Assembly (NCBI GenBank): GCA_946902985.2
Contig: OX336388.2
Coordinates: forward strand, 134,179,846-134,243,845
Origin: Meconema thalassinum
Lineage: Eukaryota > Arthropoda > Insecta > Orthoptera > Tettigoniidae
Direction of reading: 5' to 3'
DNA length: 64,000 bases
Shown: positions 1 through 10,754 of the stretch, piece by piece
Layout of the letters: each line of letters begins with the position of its first letter
Numbering within the stretch: position 1 is the stretch's first letter
Program-made: the position numbers and the translations under genes
Notes under the pieces: model-generated
Told to the model about the DNA's origin: nothing
The model's database searches: none
What the model saw: only the letters and a program-made list of their open reading frames with translations

Positions 1-2
1 TC

Positions 3-429
3 GAGACTTGGCTGTATTCTGTCCAGCATGAGAGCATGAAATTGACGCCATACGAAGTTCACTTCGGAAAGAGACCACAAAATGAACTAGCGAGTGTGTT
101 GGGTTTAAAAGAGGGAAAGCAACCGGGGATGGATTACATTGTCCAGTTGGCGAAACAGAATGTATCTAAGTCAGCACAAAAGAGAATTCGCCAACAAAAA
201 GAGACTAAATTTGACCTATTCGAGCCGGGAGACAGAGTCTTACTTAGAGTGCCGGAACAGTCAAATAAGCTAGAGAAAGTCATGTCCAAGTTCTTTTTAT
301 CTCTACGAGGGCCCATTTATAGTTTCCAAACGTATTGGCAAAACAGCATATGTGCTGGAGGATAGTAAGGGAAACAGATTATACGGGACGTATAATATAC
401 ATAGTCTACGAAAGTATGTCATAAAGTAA
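3..429 (+). pseudogene. Ty3/gypsy-type pol, integrase C-terminus (frameshifted)
   Basis: Open from the window edge in frame 3. The translation carries a TPYEVHFGKRP stretch and an FEPGDRVLLRVP stretch, as at the C-terminal end of Ty3/gypsy-type integrases, where a basic region is followed by an SH3-like DNA-binding fold. After about position 305 the similarity moves to another frame, which stays open to a TAA at 427-429, so one indel separates the last ~40 codons. Protease, RT, RNase H and the integrase core lie outside the window. Integrase inserts element cDNA into host DNA; this copy cannot do so as one protein. The family assignment is fairly sure; the lineage within Ty3/gypsy is not. Confidence 0.7.
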
Positions 430-2415
430 GTGTGTTTAGCTGGCGAGCCAGCCTATCAAATGAGTAAGTGTGGTATTTGGTGCGTGGAAGATCTGGTCTT
501 CCAGGCAGGAGTATCAGAAGTCACACAGGGGGGTAGTATGTAAGTAATTGAGAGTTTTTAAGGTACAGGGAAATATGACGGGATTGTCGGATGCTCTTGA
601 GCACTAAAATGTCTCGATACACCAAGGTCAGAATTTGGTAGCGCTGGTGAATTCCCATTTGTCTCCTAGAGATGGGTGAGCGCTTGAACAGGGTATTTTT
701 GCGTAAGGCGTCCACGAGACAAAAGATGGGCCATCAGAAGGCGAGACAGTCCTTCATGAAACTCATACATAACAGCACACGTGATTTCTGTTTACGGCCT
801 CGCCATGTAAGAGTTGTAAGGGTGTAATTTAAGGTAATTAATACAAAGGTATTATTTGAGTGAGGAGAACTGGTCTGAGTTGTGAACTAGTATTAAGTAG
901 AATTTGGTCTACGGGAACTTAAGAAGACAGGGCGATTACGGCACAGAAATATTTGGTGTTATATGTAATGCGCACTTACTGGTTTTTTTTTCAGAAGTCA
1001 ATATTAATTGTGTCTAAAATACAGAGAGATTAAGTATTATGGTCACGATGCGCTGCCACAATAGTGTGATCGTGTGCTCAGTGAGATCAGTGAGATTAAG
1101 TTTCACCAGATGGAAGCGACCTCCAGTGAAATTAGGAAGTTCTGTGGTGATATAAATATATCAGAACATCTTTGATGCGTGTGATGTGACATCATATATA
1201 CACAGTGCTCACACATTATTTATGTATATCTTTCCCAACATAGAGATATTTGAGAGGTGGAAATATCCGTGGAACATTAATCTAAGTGAAAAACATTGGA
1301 CTGATTGCACAGGGCAACCCAAAATGACAACAGACTCTGACGCAAAGTGCGTAAAGAAAATTATGAGTGTATATATATGTAATTTAGGGTGATTTAATTT
1401 ATGTAATGTGTATTTTGGATGGGGATTTATTAAGGTGTCTGGGATAATCGCATGATGGACCGTCGTCACGGTAAATCATCCGATGATCCGAGGCGAATAT
1501 GTAACGTGTTTTTCGAGGGTATTTTACGCCACTGACATACGTCAGTAGGAAGCCATTTAATATTTATTTACGCGGCAAATTGTTCAGCCAAGAGAAGTTT
1601 TCATGTAACTTATTATTATTATTAAGGTGTTTTTCTGGAGCGTTTTTTATAAGATTATAAGTATACAGATAGGTTTTCATTGTTATAGAAAACACTATCA
1701 AGCGAATTATTACGAACAACATTATCGCGGAAAATTATATGATTACGGATTTTTCGATTTTTGTCAGTTAGGGTATTGTGAGAGAGATGATCACTGGGAA
1801 TTCGGCTACAGGCTTATTCTTGTCGAGAAGCGTGATGCAAGCGGGGTTGCTGCATCAAGAAAAGGCGAAATGGCCTGGACCGGTAATCGTCATCATCGCC
1901 GCGCCAGGTGTAATGACCCTGAGGTGGGGAGTATCGCGTGGTGGCTCAGCCAATCAGTGGAGAGCGGGCGACTTGAAGACGGCACCGGAGAGGGGAGGCG
2001 AGGAGTGCATATATGGTTTGCGCGCCGAGGAGGCAAGGCGACAATCTTTGTAAAATTTGACCGTTGTGGTTGCACGTGTGGTTGGTTCCGATGTGATCGG
2101 ACCATAACTTAACATATCTACAAGTATCTCTTCAACTAACGAAGATGATGACGACGTCCAGAAGGCTGTGGGAAGCCTTCAGTATTTCAGTAACTTCATA
2201 GCTTGGGAATAATAGTAAAATCAGTAATTCATCCGACTCCGTTTTCACGTAATTCTCTAGCAGTAATATTCAAATCGCAACGCTCCAACTTAAAATTTAT
2301 TATTATTATTATTATTAATTTTGCCATACTTGTGTTTTTTATATATAATAAATTCATTTCTTTTAACCATGCAATCTTTGCTTTCAGTAGGTAGCATTAG
2401 ATATAGACCAAATTC
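430..2415 (+). other. Presumed 3' region/LTR of the gypsy-type element
   Basis: No second LTR is in the window, so limits cannot be set by comparison. A purine-rich G run at about 527-533 could be a polypurine tract. GC rises at 1780-2110 and includes a TATA-like gcatatatgg near 2007; a polyadenylation-type aataaa occurs near 2347. An ORF at 1627-2112 (161 codons) matches no family I know and may be chance within the GC-rich stretch. Reading this as a long LTR is an inference from its position after pol. Confidence 0.35.
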
Positions 2416-2433
2416 CTTCTCCTGATACAATTA

Positions 2434-2688
2434 TTGGTTGGGTTAATGATCAAATCATACCACGATCTGAGCGTAAAGATTCTTGAAGGTGTTCTACCAG
2501 AGCTAGGTGTTGTTAAATATAAATTTAGATTTCAACATAGCGTTGAGGTCTTGGTGCCCATTAATACAACAGATCTTAGTCAGAGTAAATGTTTCAAAGT
2601 GCAAGGAAGGGCTAGTAAAAGACGTTTCATTTGTCACCCAACAGTGAGGCCAAAAGAAAACGTTACAATACCTAAAAAGATAAATTAA
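2434..2688 (+). other. Short unrecognised ORF
   Basis: A frame opening at a TTG codon and running 84 codons to TAA. The product is basic and ends in a lysine/proline-rich tail. I do not recognise it. A splice-acceptor-like ttgctttcag lies about 50 bases upstream (2377-2386), but the frame that follows it closes after about 30 codons. It could be a relic of an unidentified element or a chance frame. Confidence 0.15.
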
Positions 2689-3243
2689 ATCTTTCCATGG
2701 ATTGGTACCTGAGATGAAATAATTTCATTTTTTTAAATTCAAACATAAAAAACACTCATGTACCGGTATTCATTCATTCAATTCATCTCTTCATTTATCC
2801 ATTTATTTATTTATTTATATATTTATTTATTTTATCTGTAAGTAGAGCATAAACACTACAACGATACATAAAAACGGGCTTCTTCAAAATAATAATTGAA
2901 AGTTTATTTAGAAAGGCATTAAATAATTATTTCAATCCAAAATATTTTTTGTGTATCAAAATTCATTAATTTAAAGAAAAGGCTTCATATTTAGACCACA
3001 GGATATACAAACAATGTTTATTTGATAGGTTTTGGAGCCGGTTGCATGAAGCAGGTAAATACTGGCTGTAATGACGTCATGTAATATTCCAGCAGGCCTG
3101 ACGCCGCTAATTGCCGGTACACAGGCCATTAGTGGTTTTTATTATTTAATGAGCTTCTCTGTCAGCCTACCGCGGCATTCTCTAGCTTTTAACACAGCTT
3201 AAAGAGGCCGGCCATTGTGCTATGATAATATTATTGTCTTGGG
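2689..3243. other. AT-rich stretch, nothing recognised
   Basis: Contains degenerate (TTTA)n at about 2798-2832 and otherwise anonymous AT-rich sequence. No ORF or known repeat seen. Confidence 0.4.
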
Positions 3244-3287
3244 CTAAAGAAAGTAGGAGACTTCTGCTACTTAGGAACCAATATTTA
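3244..3287 (+). repeat. Tiny fragment of LINE family 1
   Basis: Reads LKKVGDFCYLGTNI in one frame, matching the VGDSCYLGSKIT segment of the LINE family 1 RT found complete elsewhere in the window (for example 62539-63546). Only about 45 bases are recognisable. Confidence 0.5.
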
Positions 3288-3318
3288 TAATATTACTGAT
3301 TTTAAATCCTTTTATTTT

Positions 3319-3832
3319 AGGCGTTTTCGGTCGGAGGCCTATTTGGTAGTATGCTGATCTTCAATGCCCAAGATGGCGGGTTAAAACCTGTCCGAAATCG
3401 TCGGATTTTTAAGACCGTAAAAAATCCTTCAGTATGCCTTCCTTCGGAGGGGAATTAAAACCGGCGGGCCCACGTCATGGATTTATTGCATGTAAAAGAA
3501 CCTTCCACTAACTACAATTGTGTGAAGCTAAACAATTTGGTGTTAGATTTTATTAACACTCTATTAACTTCCAACGTTCGCCACAAGGTGCTGGTTGAGG
3601 TGGCATCTAGTAGCCAAGTTCACAGCTTGATGTCGTTGGCGGTCACATTTGTTTAGCATAAGTAGGAACTACATTAGATTGATCGTCTGCAGTCCTTACC
3701 TGAATTACAGATAACACACACTAATACAGCCCTCACAATTAACACCGGTTATCAGACAGATTCTACACACACCCAAAGTACACGGGGCTACATGACCGTG
3801 TTGTCGCAGCCCGTAAACTGAGGAACCAACCA
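3319..3832 (+). repeat. SINE A, diverged full-length copy
   Basis: Same order of blocks as the other SINE A copies: tRNA-like head with A-box and B-box relatives, the CAGTATGCCTTCCTTCGGAGG block, a GTGTGAAGCTAAA block, and a 3' part ending in the ggggctacatgacc box and an aaccaacc tail. Without its own enzymes it would have depended on a LINE. No clear target duplication was found here. Confidence 0.8.
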
Positions 3833-3902
3833 TTAGTCACAGAGTAGTGACAAAATAAAACATAAGAGCTGAAGGTCAAAGCTGAGCAGCCAATATCTTA
3901 TT

Positions 3903-3932
3903 TTGTTTGTTTGTTTGTTTGTTTGTTTGTTA
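3903..3932. repeat. (TTTG)n microsatellite
   Basis: About seven TTTG units. A shorter TTTG run also follows the adjacent Penelope-derived fold-back (4251-4261), so the fold-back appears to have inserted in this microsatellite. Confidence 0.85.
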
Positions 3933-3933
3933 C

Positions 3934-4248
3934 AAAAGTTAGGTGCTTTTCAGTCGGTCAACACGAATGTACCCAAATAGAGCTGGGTTATGCCCTAATC
4001 CTGAAATAAATTACATAAGATTAATAAATACACTAGAATGACCAGTTTCGATCGTCAAGCGATCATCATCAGATCTATTACACATAGGCTATAACATAGA
4101 TGTCCTAGTGTATTTTTTAATCTTATGTAATTTATTTCAAGATTAGGGCATAACCCAGCTCTATTTGGGTATATTCGTGTTGACCGACTGAAAAGCACCT
4201 AACTTTTGTTTACTTAGGCAACACTGAAAAATGGCTTCAAACCTCACA
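3934..4248 (+). mobile_element. Penelope-derived fold-back with hammerhead-like motif
   Basis: Two inverted arms of about 100 bp (near 3936-4034 and 4105-4206) match the terminal repeats of the Penelope-like element at 46015-47818, including the GTCGGTCAACACGAATGTA block. The right end continues into the same tail seen there (gcaacactgaaaaatggc). Between the arms the minus strand carries CTGATGA, a GATCG/CGATC stem, GAAAC and GTC (about 4040-4072). No coding sequence remains. I read it as a terminal-repeat-only derivative. Confidence 0.65.
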
Positions 4249-4253
4249 ATGTT

Positions 4254-4390
4254 TGTTTGTTATTGGTTTTATGTCCCTTTTAACTACTACGGCTTTTAGA
4301 GACGCCGGGATTCCGGAATTTTGCCCCGAAGGAGATCTTTAACGTGCCAGTAAATCTACTGACACGACTCCCTTGCATTTGCGCACCTTC
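4254..4390 (+). repeat. Possible SINE-like fragment
   Basis: The sequence from gttattggttttatgtccc through the cgtgccagtaaatctac block has the look of a dispersed insect SINE head that I recall only loosely. There is no second copy in the window to confirm it. Confidence 0.3.
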
Positions 4391-4711
4391 TGCCAACATC
4401 TTGGATGAATTCATAATTCGAATGGAAACTGTTATTGCGCATTTTATTAAGGATCTAATCATAAAATTCCCTTTCATGAACAGCCATCTTGAAATAAATT
4501 TAAAAATGGTGGAAATGTGTGTGTTGAGTTTAATAATAATTTGAACAGATCTGTATGTTCTACCCACGTAACACGAAGACAAACCACTGTTGGGGAATGA
4601 CTACAAGCACTAGTGGTGAACCTGGAGAGGAATCATTGAGACTTAGAACACCCATTTCATTCTCAAGGAATATGCACATTTAAATTTTCATATTTTTCAT
4701 TGGCATAGGCA

Positions 4712-5482
4712 AATATCATCGTCATATTGGACGGCACGCCTGAGGATTTGAATGAGTTTTTGAATGTTATGGACTCCATCTTGAGGAAAGCATTAATGAT
4801 GAAAATTAATAAATGTAAAACAAAAATATTGGAATGCAGCCGAAATAAATCAGAACCCTCTATGGACATCAAATTGGCAGGTGAAAAACTAAAGGAAGTA
4901 GGAGACTCCTGTTACTTAGGAAGCAAAATAACCAGTGATGGACGAAGCAAAGAGGATATAAAAAGTAGGTCAGCTCAGGCAAGGAAAGCATTTCTACAGA
5001 AAAGGAATCTGTTGACATCGAATATAGATTTAGGTATTAGGAAGTCATTTTTGAAGGCCTTTGTCTGGAGCATGCTGCTCTGTGGAAGTGAAACTTGGAC
5101 TATTGGTGCAGCAGAAAAGAGGAGAATTGAAGCGTTTGAAACGTGGTGTTACAGGAGAATGATGAAGATCAGATGGGTAGATAGGGTTACAAACGAAGAG
5201 GTATTAAGACTACTGGGAGAGGAGAGATGTTTCTGGCGATTGCTAATGAAGAGAAGAGATAGGTTGGTAGGACACCTACTAAGACACCCAGGAATTGCAA
5301 GCTTAGTTATGGAAGGAAGGGTCGAGGGCAAGCACTGTAGGGGTTGACCAAGGTTAGAATATGTTCAACCGATTGCCTCGGATGTAGGGTGTGGTAGCTA
5401 TGTAGAGATGAAACGATTACCTCAGGACAGGGAGGCATGGAGCGCTGCATAAAACCAGTCAAAAGACTGAAGACTCAAACAA
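4712..5482 (+). pseudogene. LINE family 1 reverse transcriptase, 5'-truncated relic
   Basis: A 206-codon frame at 4727-5347 covers the RT thumb and C-terminal region: the TPEDLNEF stretch, CYLGSKIT, RRMMKIRWVDRVTNEE and the GHLLRHPGIASLVMEGRVE stretch. The catalytic FADD motif upstream is ruined. A TGA at 5345 replaces the arginine codon found in sister copies, and a further stop precedes the NQSKD end. The 3' end has the actgaagactcaaac terminus shared by all copies of the family. It is a non-LTR retrotransposon; the clade is not settled from these parts. Not functional. Confidence 0.85.
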
Positions 5483-6210
5483 AATGCAAATTAAATCACT
5501 AGTTTTCGGTATTATTCTCTGTAACCACGGTGGGATTGACGCCAGCTTCTCATGGCCGGACTGAGCAGCCAGTGAGTCTCCTTTGAAACAGGCTCAAGTC
5601 TCTGTGGGTAGAGAAGGTAATTGCGCATGCGCCAAGCGGAAGATCGATAGCAGAATACGTCAGCAGAGAGCCTAGGCTCCAAGCAGTGCATTCGTGAGAC
5701 GCGCGTGCATGTTCGTTTGTGAGTTTTAAAACATGGATCAGTGTAGTTATTTAATAGTGTTTATTTGCAACCCTGACTATTATATGTCAGAAAACTGTAT
5801 CATAATGAGGGACATTATAACACTATTTTTCATTATGAAACAGTTTCTCCCACCAACCAGAGCTCAATAAACAGTTGTTAGACCAATTAGATAATTAGAT
5901 GCGCTGAGTTCCACCTTCTAATTTAAATGTCACTGCCTGGCCTAATGTCATAGTAGGGTACTCGAGGAGGCCATGGTCAAATACAAGGCATTCTTTACAT
6001 CTCATGTGCTCTGTTCAGTACATACAGTAAAACTTTCGAAATCTCGACAGATATGTGTGAATATTTATGTTCGACTCGCATGGAAATTATAATACTCGCA
6101 TACGCTCGTTTTATAAACATACTCGTGTCTTAATTATTGCCATTATAGGCTCGTTGCATAATGTAAATAATTTAAAAGTAGGACCATTTTCTTCTTCGTT
6201 GTCCTATGAA
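5483..6210. other. No gene recognised; may hold the 5' part of the hAT relic
   Basis: Anonymous sequence ahead of the hAT transposase remnant. I could not find its terminal inverted repeat or an 8-bp target duplication. Confidence 0.3.
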
Positions 6211-6540
6211 GGGAAAATTTTTTGAACAACAACCTAGAAAAACTATATCAAGAAACAGTGTGCCTCATAAGACTGATTCTTACCTTTCCCGTTTCTACTG
6301 CTTCGACTGAACGAAGTATGAGTGGATTCAAGAGAGTTAAAACATTTTTAAGAAACCCCAAGTCAGATTCTAGACCGAGCAATTTGGAGTACCCTGGCTA
6401 TTGAGAAGAGTATCGTGAACTATCTTTCCAGCGAAGACATCTTGAAAGAACGCAACATTGATATCTTTGCCGAGCGAAAAACACAACGACTGGAGTTCAT
6501 CTACAAAAAACTATCTATATATTTAAAACATTTTGTTACC
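6211..6540 (+). pseudogene. hAT transposase, C-terminal dimerisation region relic
   Basis: The frame 6222-6404 contains FPVSTASTERSMSGFKRVKT, matching the hAT C-terminal (hATC) signature xPVxxAxxERxFSxxKxIKT. After an indel near 6390 the frame changes and continues as an AIEKSIVNYLSSEDIL-type stretch, the expected next part of ZMYM1-like hAT transposases. The RNase H-like catalytic core is missing. This copy belongs to a different subfamily from the hAT at 56281-60068. Confidence 0.75.
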
Positions 6541-6969
6541 GCGAGATTGACAGAACGGCTGAACCGATTGACTTCGTAATGCACTCTGACGAAAGCCCTT
6601 GACCTGTTTATTTGCAGAGTGTCTTTTAATATGTTATCATATATTTTTAAATTTATAAACAAAAATGCAAAATTATTGGCCCTAGTGCATGCGCAGAATC
6701 AGACATGGCGGATGTCCACCGCGTTTTAATGTAATGGTTATTTATGAGAATTATAAAGGAGGGGAGGATTCATTAATCGTTGAGTAGGTACTCCTCCCTT
6801 TTCATAACTTTCACAAGGCAGATTATTGAAAATATATTATTTGTTATTCACATACATTTCCGGGAGTCTTTAGAAGTTGATTTCAATTTGAATTGTCACT
6901 GCTGCACCAGAAATATTTCTGTTATTACGACAATATATCATTTTCATACCTTATTTTATCTCATGGGGA
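6541..6969. other. No gene recognised
   Basis: Anonymous AT-rich sequence, probably including the 3' flank of the hAT relic. Confidence 0.3.
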
Positions 6970-7058
6970 AACCTCCGTGGCTTAGGTGGCAGCCCGCCGC
7001 TCTCTCACTCCTGGGTCCGTGGTTGAAATCCCGGTCACTCGATGTGAGATTAGTGCCA
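6970..7058 (+). repeat. SINE C, head-only fragment
   Basis: Matches the first ~85 bases of SINE C: an A-box-like TGGCTTAGGTGG and a B-box-like GGTTGAAATCCC. The body is absent. Confidence 0.75.
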
Positions 7059-7799
7059 CCAGTATGTTGCAATGTCGAGAGTGCAATCTTTTGACGCCCT
7101 TAAAGTTGCAATAGTGCCAAAAAGTAATCGTACAAAGAATGTAACTTATATACAATACTTTTTCAGTAAATATTTTGTTCATTGTCCGTCACGTTTAGAC
7201 GGGTTTTAACTAGTAAGGTATGAAGTTTAGAAAACCCAGTTGCGTGAATGTAGCTTCGCCACTGACAATCACTGTGGATTATCTACATCATAGTGCTGTT
7301 TGTCTCTCTGATACACCCGACTCGCGTCCAGGGAAATACATTGCATATTCCATAAACATGAACCCGTATCGCATTTTCTCTTTCATTACATTGTCCAATC
7401 AGAATGAAGTCTGTCAATACGATGGAGACAGGCTGATGAGCATACAGCGGGATGTAACAAAAAAGAAAAAATATTCATGAATACAAAATAGGAATTTCAA
7501 TTGCAATGGATTAACATTCTCTACAACCAAACTCTGATTTTAGCGAATACACTGACATGATCAAATTAATCCACTAATAGGGAGTTCCATAATTGGTTTA
7601 TTCTGATGGTGAATTTAATTAGTAATCTACCCATACATTTTGTCTTGATTGTATTAACTGATAGCTGGGTAATTCCTTTTTATCTTCACCTATTTCACGT
7701 TTTACGTAATGCTCTTGAGCCAACATGGTAAGTGTAGTTCAATGATATAGCTTATCTATAAACACATACGTGAAAATGTAAGTAAGTAAGTAACTAAGT
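7059..7799. other. No gene or known repeat seen
   Basis: One 86-codon frame at 7220-7480 shows no family similarity. The rest is anonymous AT-rich DNA ending in a short AAGT-rich run. Confidence 0.35.
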
Positions 7800-7811
7800 A
7801 GATGAGTAAGT

Positions 7812-8138
7812 GAAAATCCACAGCCTGCTTCCAGTCTCCGACTGGGTCAGGAATGGAATGAATGAAGCCCCCATCTAGCGGCGAGGATATGAACTGTGCC
7901 GGCTGCCGAGGCCTGACGCACTCCTCTGGGGCAATGATTAGATGAATGACAGATGAAATGAAATGATAGTGGAGATTGTTGCTGGAATGAAATGTTGAGA
8001 GGGAAAACCGGAGTACCCGGAGAAAAACCTGTCTGCCTCCGTTTTGTCCAGCACAGATCTCACATGGAGTGACCGGGATTTGAACCACGGATCCAGCGGT
8101 GAGAGGCCGGCGTGCTGCCGCCTAAGCCACGGAGGCTT
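7812..8138 (-). repeat. SINE C, full-length, with target duplication
   Basis: On the minus strand it begins with the tRNA-like head (A-box TGGCTTAGGCGG, B-box GGTTCAAATCCC), passes the GACAAAACGGAGGCAGACAGG-type block and ends near ctgtggattttca. It is flanked by direct repeats agatgagtaagt at 7800-7811 and 8139-8150, the mark of LINE-machinery integration. The second long copy at 19511-19843 is nearly identical. Confidence 0.9.
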
Positions 8139-8150
8139 AGATGAGTAAGT

Positions 8151-8833
8151 AAATAAATAAATGTTTAAATAAATAAACACATAATTGACTTAATTAAGCA
8201 AATAAACAAAAAAATGAATATAAATAAATAATTAAGGAGCAAAGAAATCAATAAATAAAATGAATTAGATGAAAATAAATAAATAAATAAATGAATATGT
8301 AAAAACAATTTAAATAATTAATTAAATGAATAAGAAGTCAAAACGTCAATAAAATTCATTAAAAAGTAAATAAATAATTATGTAACTATTTAATTATTCA
8401 AATAATATATAGTTAGTTAAGAAGGTAAATAAGTGAGTTCATATTAATTAAATAAAGAAAGAAATAAATATAAATAAATAAGCAAATAAATAAATTCAAT
8501 AAATGAATAAGAAGTCATTAAACGAATAAATTTAATAATAAGTAAATAACCAAATGACAAATATAAAATAATAAAGAAGCGTGTAAATAAATGAATTATT
8601 TAATTAATTAATAATGAGTGAGTAAATTAATGAACAACTAACTCAATAAACACATAAGTAAATGAATAAGATTAAATAATTAAAATAATTAATATTAAGT
8701 ACATAATGATTTAAACAAATGATGATTGTTGTATTAAGGAACGAAACAGAAATAAATAAGTCTAGAAATACATAATTAAGAATAATGGTGTTACACAACC
8801 TACATATAGAATCATGGATATTATTATTTATAT
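8151..8833. repeat. Degenerate AAAT/TAAA low-complexity tract
   Basis: About 650 bases dominated by aaat, taaa and aata words with irregular breaks. No coding frame. It starts directly after the SINE C target duplication. Confidence 0.7.
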
Positions 8834-10432
8834 TTATTATTCGCTAATCGGTCAACTAGGGACCATGATAAGTTCCACTATACATTCTGGCATTCATTCA
8901 ATTTACGATTGATCCAGTTGGTTTACATTAGATTGCTGTGTCGAGCACGGCGTTCATCCGACCACTTTGCACAGGTTGTCCATTTCTCATCTCGGAAAGT
9001 CCCAAAAGTCACGATGCTTTTTCGGAAAAGGTCTCGTTTGTGCGCGTCATGTGGAGGTCTTTCTTGACGTTAACGTACCAGGGACCTGTTGTTTATGGTT
9101 TTGAGTCGAAATTGTTAAATATACGTTTTGTCCATCGGTCACAAGTGACCGTAGAAGCGAGCCCTGCCTTTGCGTATTGTGTCTGTGATCTTCTCTATCT
9201 TAGAATTGATTTCTTGCCTGGATTTTCTTACGTAAATCCAGTTTTTGTAGTTCGGACCATGTATGTTGTGGAGAATCTTTCTCTCGTTTTTCTCTAACAT
9301 AGCAAGCACACATTTCTGCGAGAGGATATAGCATTCGGACGTATAGAGGGATACCGGCTTGACGACAGTGACGTAGTGATGAATTTTGGTATTTATAGAA
9401 AATCACCTTTTATTATATGTGTTGCGGGTGGTTTGAAAAGCTACCTCCAGTTTTTTTTTTTTTTTTTTTGCTCTGGCCGCTATGGCCTCTGTATTTAGTC
9501 CGTTTGATAGGATCCACTCACCAAGGTATTTAAACGTATGCACACGGTTTATCGTTCCATATTCGTTGTTCAGTTGGGTCATGTTGTCTTTGATGTTTGA
9601 TATTACTTCCGTCCTTTCAAAGTATATACGCAAGCCTGTTTGTTCTGCTACCTCCTTCAGCACATTGATTTCGTCTGTTGCAGTTTCAAAACTTTCTGTC
9701 AGTATTTCTATATCATCCGCAAAAGCTAAGCAGTCGATTTCTACTCCCTTCTTCTCGTCCCAATCCTTAACGGTCGGACCAAGTTTCTGTCTTATAGTAT
9801 CTGACGCCACTGCTGTATTACTTTCTCCAGTACGCAGTTGAACAAGAGGGGTGAAAGTCCATCACCCTGTCTAACACCCGTTTTAATTTCAAAGGGTAGA
9901 TTAGCAACCTTGGAAATTTATTTTGGAGATGGTATTTGTCAGGGTTGCTCGTATTACCGCTCGCAGTTTTTCGTCAACTCCCATTTCTGCAATTATTTGA
10001 AGCAACACATCGCGATCCATGAAGTCGTATACCTTTCAAAGTCTACAAAAGTGCAGACGTATGTTCGGCCTCTCAGCATATTATATCTTATTATAGTTTT
10101 TAGATTGTGGATCTGCCCTGCTGCTGATCGGCCTTTCCGAAAACCTCCTTGGTATTCTCCAAGCGAACGTTCCACTTGTTGTTCTAGTCGTTCTAGGATG
10201 GATAACGATAGAATCTTGTACGCTACTGGGAGTAAGGAGATACCACGATAGTTGTTTACATCTTTAATATTTCTTTTCTTATGTAAAGGGTGGATTAAAC
10301 TACCTTCCAGTCCTCCGGTAGTTGTTCATTCTCCCATATGTTAATAATGGTCTTATGCAAGACGTCTATTGCTTCATCCGGGGCATATTTCCATAGTTCC
10401 GTTATCATGGAGTCATCGCCAGATGCCTTGTA

Positions 10433-10433
<1 letters not shown>
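8834..10433 (-). pseudogene. LINE family 2, minus-strand RT relic with 3' end
   Basis: Reading from 10433 down: a DDSMITELWKY stretch, a GGFRKGRSA stretch (9993-10175), then a 135-codon frame (9403-9810) with CLAFADDIEIL, the RT catalytic FADD, and FKYLGEWI. The 3' part to 8834 matches the LINE copy at 30893-31310 and ends at the same point (ccgattagcgaata). Several frameshifts and stops separate the pieces. A T18 run at about 9452-9469 adds a lysine run to the frame. It is a non-LTR retrotransposon of the same family as 35300-36344 and is not functional. Confidence 0.85.
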
Positions 10434-10471
<38 letters not shown>

Positions 10472-10472
10472 C
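10434..10472. repeat. (ATT)n microsatellite
   Basis: About twelve ATT units between the LINE family 2 relic and SINE D. Confidence 0.9.
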
Positions 10473-10698
10473 GGCCGCGGTGGCTGAGAGCGCAAACGCG
10501 CTACCTCGTGTCTCGCTGGCGTTGGGAGAGCGTGGGTTCGATTCCCACCTCGGCCGTCCTGAATATGGTTTTCGTGGTCTCCCATTTTCACTACCAGGCA
10601 AATGCCGGGACGGTTCCTTTTAATAGGTTCACGGCCGATTTCCTTTCATAATCCCTTCCCTGACCCGTCTTGACATGGCCATTGGCTGCATTAATAAA
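10473..10698 (+). repeat. SINE D, tRNA-headed
   Basis: The head has an A-box-like TGGCTGAGAGCG and a near-perfect B-box GGTTCGATTCC, spaced as in a tRNA. It is followed by a non-tRNA body and an (ATT)n tail. A genuine tRNA gene is unlikely because no acceptor-stem closure follows the B-box arm and the body continues to an att-rich tail. Confidence 0.75.

Positions 10699-10753
<55 letters not shown>
10699..10753. repeat. (ATT)n tail/microsatellite
   Basis: About eighteen ATT units. It is the tail of SINE D and also the point where the next LINE begins. Confidence 0.9.

Positions 10754-10754
<1 letters not shown>

Noticed and set aside
2434..2688. Host exon after a splice-acceptor-like site at 2377-2386
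   Set aside because: The frame that would follow the acceptor closes after about 30 codons, and no matching donor or similarity was found; kept only as a low-confidence ORF.
10473..10560. tRNA gene at the SINE D head
   Set aside because: A- and B-boxes are present but no closed acceptor stem follows, and the sequence continues into a SINE body with an (ATT)n tail.
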